From: Gp6-AA40 sp035263125
GTDB lineage: Bacteria; Acidobacteriota; Vicinamibacteria; Vicinamibacterales; UBA2999
Length of the DNA: 64,000 nt
Direction: 5' to 3'
Assembly: GCA_035263125.1 (NCBI GenBank)
Contig: DATFRP010000173.1
Coordinates: 1-64,000, forward strand
Shown here: piece after piece, positions 59,726 to 64,000 of the stretch
Layout of the letters: each line of letters begins with the position of its first letter
Position numbering within the stretch: position 1 is the stretch's first letter
Translations under genes and position numbers: made by a program
The notes under the pieces: model-generated
Told to the model about the DNA's origin: nothing
The model's input: the letters and a program-made list of their open reading frames with translations, nothing else
Database searches by the model: none

Positions 59726-60805
59726 ATGCAACAAGAAACACCGGCCACGGGCGCCATCGACGTCCTGTCGGAGGTCCTGCACGTGGTGCGGTTGTCTGGA
59801 GTTGTCCACTTCAGGGCAGACTTCACACAGCCCTGGGCGATTCTGTCGTCCCCTCCCGAGATGCTTGCGGCTCGCCTCGTGCCGGGCGCCGAGTCCTTCA
59901 CGCTGTTTCACATCGTCGTCGACGGCTCGTGCTGGGTCTCCTGCGATCGCATCTCGCCGCTGAAGTTCGACAAGGGCGACGTCATCGTCGTCCCGCGCGG
60001 CGATCAGCATGTGATGACGAGTGAGCTCGGGATCGATCCGGTGCCGATACGCCAGATCTTCCTGAAGCCGTCGGTGGAGCGTGTTCACTACGTCGAACAC
60101 GGTGGCGGCGGAGCCTGCTCACGTTTCGTGTGCGGATACCTTCATGCGGACCAGCGCTTCGGTCCGCTGCTCGAGGCCCTGCCAGTCGTGATGTGCGTGC
60201 GGCAGCGCGAAGGCTCTATCACGCTCGACTCGTCCGGTCCCGATGGGACAGTGACCGGACCGGCCATTCCCGCCGATGCGGCACGCTGGTGGAAGATGAC
60301 GCTCGACTATGTCGTCACCGAAGCGACGTCGCCGCGACCCGGCAACCGCGTGGTGTTGAGCCGCCTCGCCGAGCTGCTGTTCATGGAAGTGTTGCGATGG
60401 TACATGCAGCACATGACCGAGGGTCAGCGAGGCTGGCTCGCCGGGCTCAACGATCCCCAGGTGGGCCGAGGGCTCGTGCTGCTTCACGAAGAGCCTGCCC
60501 GTCAATGGACCGTGGAGGAGCTCGCCCGGTGCGTCGGGATCTCGCGCGCGCTGTTGGCCAGGAGATTCGTCGAGCTCGTGGGCGAATCACCGATGCACTA
60601 TCTGGCAGGCTGGCGGATCCACATCGCCAAGCGACTGCTCCAGGATGGCCAACTCGGCGTCGGAGAGATCGCCGGTCGCGTTGGCTACGAATCAGAAGCG
60701 GCGTTCAACCGAGCGTTCCATCGTCTGGTCGGAACGCCACCGGCCGCCTGGAGACGGAACAGAAGGCCCAGGGCCCAGGGCTCAGGCCTCGGGCCTCAGA
60801 ACTGA
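59726..60805 (+). CDS. AraC-family regulator with cupin-type sensor domain
   Basis: A 359-residue regulator. Residues 5-195 form a cupin_6-type sensor (VLHVVRLSGVVHFRADFTQPWAI, FHIVVDGSCWVS, FDKGDVIVVPRGDQHVM as landmarks). Residues 255-345 are the AraC double HTH (WTVEELARCVGISRALLARRF; GVGEIAGRVGYESEAAFNRAFHRLVGTPPAAWR). The last residues RRPRAQGSGLGPQN are encoded by a dispersed GGGCTCAGGCCTC repeat. Divergent from the PEP-CTERM gene, which it might control. Confidence 0.88.
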   Translation: MQQETPATGAIDVLSEVLHVVRLSGVVHFRADFTQPWAILSSPPEMLAARLVPGAESFTLFHIVVDGSCWVSCDRISPLKFDKGDVIVVPRGDQHVMTSELGIDPVPIRQIFLKPSVERVHYVEHGGGGACSRFVCGYLHADQRFGPLLEALPVVMCVRQREGSITLDSSGPDGTVTGPAIPADAARWWKMTLDYVVTEATSPRPGNRVVLSRLAELLFMEVLRWYMQHMTEGQRGWLAGLNDPQVGRGLVLLHEEPARQWTVEELARCVGISRALLARRFVELVGESPMHYLAGWRIHIAKRLLQDGQLGVGEIAGRVGYESEAAFNRAFHRLVGTPPAAWRRNRRPRAQGSGLGPQN

Positions 60806-60852
60806 TCCCTGGCCGGCCCTGAAGCCTGAGGCCTGAGCCCTTTGGCCTTCAG
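60768..60852. repeat. GGGCTCAGGCCTC palindromic repeat cluster
   Basis: Several inverted and direct copies of AGGGCTCAGGCCTC / GAGGCCTGAGCCCT lie between the AraC 3' end and the M14 gene, related to the copy at 55482. It spans both stops and may act as a bidirectional terminator. Confidence 0.65.
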
Positions 60853-60854
60853 GC

Positions 60855-63563
60855 CTATGGCAGCTTCGCTCTCACCGCCTTGCCGTAATAGATCGCATTG
60901 AAGAGGAATTTGAACGTTCCATGCGGCTGCGCTCGGAACGTGATCTCCGGGCCGAACAGCAGCACGCGGCCCCGGCCGAGCGGCGCGTCGACGACCGCGA
61001 TGCCGCCGTCGAGATAACGCTGCCCCCAGGCCCACCCACTGCGGAGCGGTGACGGTCCGGCAAACCACGCTACGCGCCGAACATCCTTCGCCGCCGCGTC
61101 GGCGTCGAGCTTGAAGACGGGGCTTCGATCGAAGAAGACGTCGACGTCCGGCTCGAATCCATATCCAAGCGGCGTGGTGTTGTCGACGCGGGCGCGAAGC
61201 ACCGAGCCCGGAATGTAGAACTGTTCACGCCCGAGCGGCTTCGATCCGATCTCGAGCGCGCTCGACACCGGCAGGCCGAGTCCGATTGCGAGATCCGTGG
61301 CGCCTCCGATCGCGATGAGCGTGCCGCCGTTTTCGACGAACTGCTTGAGCGCAGGCACGGTTCGCGCGCGCGAGATCGACCCGGTCATGGCGCGATATTC
61401 TGCCGGCACTCGATCTGATGCCTGCGTCTCATCGATGCCGATGGTCGCTTCGTCAGTGAATATGATCACGTCGTAGCGGCCGATGAGGTTCCCCGCATCG
61501 AGGGTCTGCACGTAGGTGAGCTCGAACGGGAACTCATAGCGCTCCAGAATCCAGCGCGTCCATCCGCTCGGGCTCGATCCGCCGTATCGATCCCACAGAC
61601 CCACTCGCACCGGCCGCAGTTTCAGCGCGTCACCTGCAGGCGGCTTCTCTATACCGGTAAACGTCAAGCCGAGATCGGTGGCGGCTTTCTGCAAAATCGA
61701 TCGGGTCGTCGGTTTCGCACCGATGTAGATCACACCAATGCCGCTGTCTCCGCCCGATGATGACGCGGCGAGATGACGATCGCGAGGCCAATACACATCC
61801 TCGCCGGCTTTCAGCAGGCGATTCACCGCGATGAATGCATCGTTCAAGTGGCCGACGATAAAGCCGGCGGGATCATCCACGCCGCTGATTCGTCCTGTCG
61901 GAGGCGGCGCCGTCGACACGAGCTCGAATGGACCGTCGAAGGCGTCGAGAATCCGGTCGAACTCGACGCCCATTTGAAACGCGAGCGTCCATCCTGCGCT
62001 GTCGTAGGGCGGCGTCGGCGGCCCTCCGGGATACGGAATATCGTCGGGATGATCCTGCGGCTCGAACATGTCGAGTACATGCGCGCGGAATGCCTGCGCC
62101 GTCTTGACGACATACGATCCGGCCGGATAGCCCCTGCCTGCGACCGTGAACTTCGCGGTCGCGCGATGAACCGCAACGCCGGCCTTGAGCAGCGCGTTGA
62201 CGAACTTCGTCGCCGTCAGGAAGTCGGGTTGATCCGACGGCAGGACGTACCCTCGCGCGTCGCGCGACCGCGGAGCGTGGAGCTGCTGCTCGAACGCCTT
62301 CGCGGCTTCGGACCCGCGTGCCCCTTTCGCCGCGGCGAGCCTGCGGGGCGAGATGGTCCACGAATCCTGACTGCCCTTCTGGATCGCATTCCTGCCCATG
62401 CGGTAGGCGTTGAAGAGCAGCGTCTCCCGGTATCGCGAGGCGAAGTCGAACACGGCCCAGTTGGCCGTCAACGAGTACTCGATCGATTGCCGGAAGCGCC
62501 AGCGCTGCGGAGCAATGGGATATGGCAGATCGGCGCTGGGCAGCTGCCGCTCGGGAATGTATGGAATCTCGGTCGGCGTCGGACTGCCGATGGTCTCCGT
62601 CAGCAGGCCGATCTGGTTGTGGAAGTACGCCGTCGTGCGCAGGCCGCCGTTCCACCACGTCGAGTAGGTCGAGCCGCTTCTCATCGTGACGCCGGGCTTG
62701 CCTTCCGCGGCAAACCGGCTGTGCATCGCGGCGCCCACTTGATCGATCGACACCGGAATCAAGGGATCCAGGACGTAGTTGAACGGGTCGCGGAACGGCG
62801 GCGCGAACATCACGGTCCCCGCGGGACCGCTCTGGTGATGGTCGTAGACGATCTGCGGAAACCACTCCTTGTAAAGGATGCGGTTCATGTTGATCGTCTC
62901 GGCCTGACTGGCGAGATAGAAGTCGCGATTGTTGTCGTGGCCGGCGTACTTCTGATAGAGGCGCGGCACGCCCGACAGCGTGCGCTTCTCGGGATCGCGC
63001 TCGCGCATATACCAGTTGGCGACGAGCTCGTGTCCATCCGGATTGGCGTGGACGGCGAGCACGATGACATCGCGCAGGATCCGACGGGTCTCCGGGTCCG
63101 ATCGGCTCACGAGCTGATAGACGGTCTCGATCAGTTGCTGCGATCCGAGCACCTCGCTCGCGTGCAGGCCGCCGTCAATCCAGACGACCGCCTTGCCCTC
63201 GCCAGCCAGCGCCCGCGCCTGGTCATCAGTCACCTCGTCCGCGAGCGCGAGACGACGCGAGATGTCGCGAAGGCGATCGAGCTGCTTCAGATTCTCCGGC
63301 GCCGAGATGATCGCCATCCACTGCGAACGCCCTTCCTCAGTGCGTCCGATGTCGACCAGCTGCATCCGATCCGACTCCTGATCGAGCTTCTTCCAGTACG
63401 CCTCGAGCTGCGAATACGTGGCGAGGAAGTAATCGTCGCCAATCGCTGCGCCGAACTGCTGGCGCGGCGACGTGATCGCGGGCGCCGGCGACTGCGTGCG
63501 CGCTTGCGGCGCCGGAAGCAGCAGGAGGGCGATGAGGAAGAGGAAACGAAGTCGATTCAACAC
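60855..63563 (-). CDS. Exported M14-family zinc carboxypeptidase-like peptidase
   Basis: A 902-residue protein. The signal LRFLFLIALLLLPAPQARTQ follows GTG 63563. The M14 domain (about 60-420) has zinc ligands GLHASE (H-x-x-E), the substrate arginine region HDNNRDFY, YDHHQSGP (third zinc His) and the catalytic glutamate in GLLTETIG. The C-terminal 400 residues include a gatase/THUA-like beta/alpha domain (IDDPAGFIVGHLNDAF; YDVIIFTDEAT). Such proteins are usual in secreted acidobacterial peptidase sets. The GTG overlaps the GNAT stop (TAGTG). Confidence 0.88.
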   Translation of the reverse strand: MLNRLRFLFLIALLLLPAPQARTQSPAPAITSPRQQFGAAIGDDYFLATYSQLEAYWKKLDQESDRMQLVDIGRTEEGRSQWMAIISAPENLKQLDRLRDISRRLALADEVTDDQARALAGEGKAVVWIDGGLHASEVLGSQQLIETVYQLVSRSDPETRRILRDVIVLAVHANPDGHELVANWYMRERDPEKRTLSGVPRLYQKYAGHDNNRDFYLASQAETINMNRILYKEWFPQIVYDHHQSGPAGTVMFAPPFRDPFNYVLDPLIPVSIDQVGAAMHSRFAAEGKPGVTMRSGSTYSTWWNGGLRTTAYFHNQIGLLTETIGSPTPTEIPYIPERQLPSADLPYPIAPQRWRFRQSIEYSLTANWAVFDFASRYRETLLFNAYRMGRNAIQKGSQDSWTISPRRLAAAKGARGSEAAKAFEQQLHAPRSRDARGYVLPSDQPDFLTATKFVNALLKAGVAVHRATAKFTVAGRGYPAGSYVVKTAQAFRAHVLDMFEPQDHPDDIPYPGGPPTPPYDSAGWTLAFQMGVEFDRILDAFDGPFELVSTAPPPTGRISGVDDPAGFIVGHLNDAFIAVNRLLKAGEDVYWPRDRHLAASSSGGDSGIGVIYIGAKPTTRSILQKAATDLGLTFTGIEKPPAGDALKLRPVRVGLWDRYGGSSPSGWTRWILERYEFPFELTYVQTLDAGNLIGRYDVIIFTDEATIGIDETQASDRVPAEYRAMTGSISRARTVPALKQFVENGGTLIAIGGATDLAIGLGLPVSSALEIGSKPLGREQFYIPGSVLRARVDNTTPLGYGFEPDVDVFFDRSPVFKLDADAAAKDVRRVAWFAGPSPLRSGWAWGQRYLDGGIAVVDAPLGRGRVLLFGPEITFRAQPHGTFKFLFNAIYYGKAVRAKLP

Positions 63564-64000
63564 TACGTTCTCACCAGTATCGCCCGGGTGTAGAGCACCT
63601 GAAAGCCACACCGCTCGAACGTGCGCTGCGAGATGCTACCCGGCTCCGTCGTCGCCACCGCCAGATCGGCGAGCCCAGTCGCGTCGCGGAGCGCACGCGA
63701 CACCACGGCAGCCTGGGCACCACGACGACGATACGCGGGAAGCGTCGCCGTGCCGAAGATTCCGAGCACCCGTCCGGTGATGATGCTGCCGGCGGCTCCG
63801 GCAGGCTCGCCATCGATCCACGCAAGGTAGCGAACGATGTCGGGGTGCACGAATCGTCGCATGACGTCGCCGATCGCCTGCACGGTCGCGGGTGCCGGCG
63901 ATTGCGGAGCAGCGACGTTATCAGGTGTCGCAAAGCCTTCGGACGTCACGCGCAGCCACAAGCCGGCATCGCCTTCTCCGGTCGCGACCTCGACGCGACG
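63563..64000 (-). CDS. GNAT-family N-acetyltransferase, 5' end beyond the window
   Basis: The frame is open to the window edge (…RVEVATGEGDAGLWLRVTSEGF), so the start is missing. Visible are about 145 residues of a GNAT domain: YLAWIDGEPAGAAGSIITGRVLGIFGTATLPAYRRRGAQAAVVSRAL carries the acetyl-CoA-binding R/Q-x-x-G-x-A loop (RRRGAQ), then FERCGFQVLYTRAILVR closes the fold. Substrate unknown. Stop overlaps the M14 start (TAGTG). Confidence 0.8.
   Translation of the reverse strand, partial: RRVEVATGEGDAGLWLRVTSEGFATPDNVAAPQSPAPATVQAIGDVMRRFVHPDIVRYLAWIDGEPAGAAGSIITGRVLGIFGTATLPAYRRRGAQAAVVSRALRDATGLADLAVATTEPGSISQRTFERCGFQVLYTRAILVRT

Overview
The window is about 65% GC, densely packed DNA with many short overlaps between genes (ATGA, GTGA, TAGTG). 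It carries Planctomycete/Acidobacteria-type DUF1592 (with DUF1587/1588/1585/1595) and DUF1552 proteins, an exported ankyrin protein, an ECF sigma factor beside a PASTA-less Ser/Thr kinase, a PEP-CTERM protein, an S8 protease with NIVWSV repeats, an M14 peptidase, coproheme-pathway HemQ and scattered palindromic repeats. Together these suggest a chromosome of an Acidobacteriota member, probably class Vicinamibacteria. That placement is inference from gene content; no rRNA is present.

Layout. 1-1.1 kb: a 5' gene fragment, then ubiE. 1.1-6.3 kb: metal module, with mntH-usp divergent from a MntR/DtxR-like regulator fused in frame to a porin, followed by a CuA-type cupredoxin and a di-haem DUF1111 cytochrome. 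6.3-8.1 kb: gph-queD divergent from queC. 8.1-11.8 kb: DUF4097 lipoprotein, nagA, a DUF5615 PIN-like gene and a deoxyhypusine-synthase-like gene. 11.9-17.6 kb: sigma-54 activator, S8 protease, HD-GYP/GAF/GGDEF protein. 17.7-19.2 kb: fabI and a GR-rich protein. 19.3-28 kb: arginine biosynthesis, argR-argG*-argH divergent from argC-B-D-A-J-F, ending in a strong terminator. 28-38 kb: acyl-CoA ligase, pxpA, a candidate small RNA, an orphan DGQHR protein, a DUF1624 acyltransferase, OsmC, an FTR1 iron permease with a Fur-like box, an exported methyltransferase, lysC and an AfsA-like protein. 37.5-42.2 kb: ECF sigma/kinase pair, beta-barrel protein, HTH protein. 42.4-50.6 kb: hemQ, a MarR-controlled RND tripartite pump, sirtuin. 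50.7-58.3 kb: exported proteins including propeller, DUF1592, DUF1552 and ankyrin. 58.3-64 kb: a MITE-like element, a damaged tandem PEP-CTERM gene, an AraC regulator, an M14 peptidase and a truncated GNAT.

Most striking: (i) ArgG in the arg operon lacks every catalytic signature and is about 100 residues short, yet is translationally coupled to ArgH. (ii) A cytosolic metal regulator and an exported porin share one open frame with no stop. (iii) Several families of short palindromic repeats have inserted into or at the ends of coding sequences. (iv) A 277-bp element has 33-bp terminal inverted repeats. (v) The PEP-CTERM gene is a tandem duplication whose second copy has lost about 208 bp.
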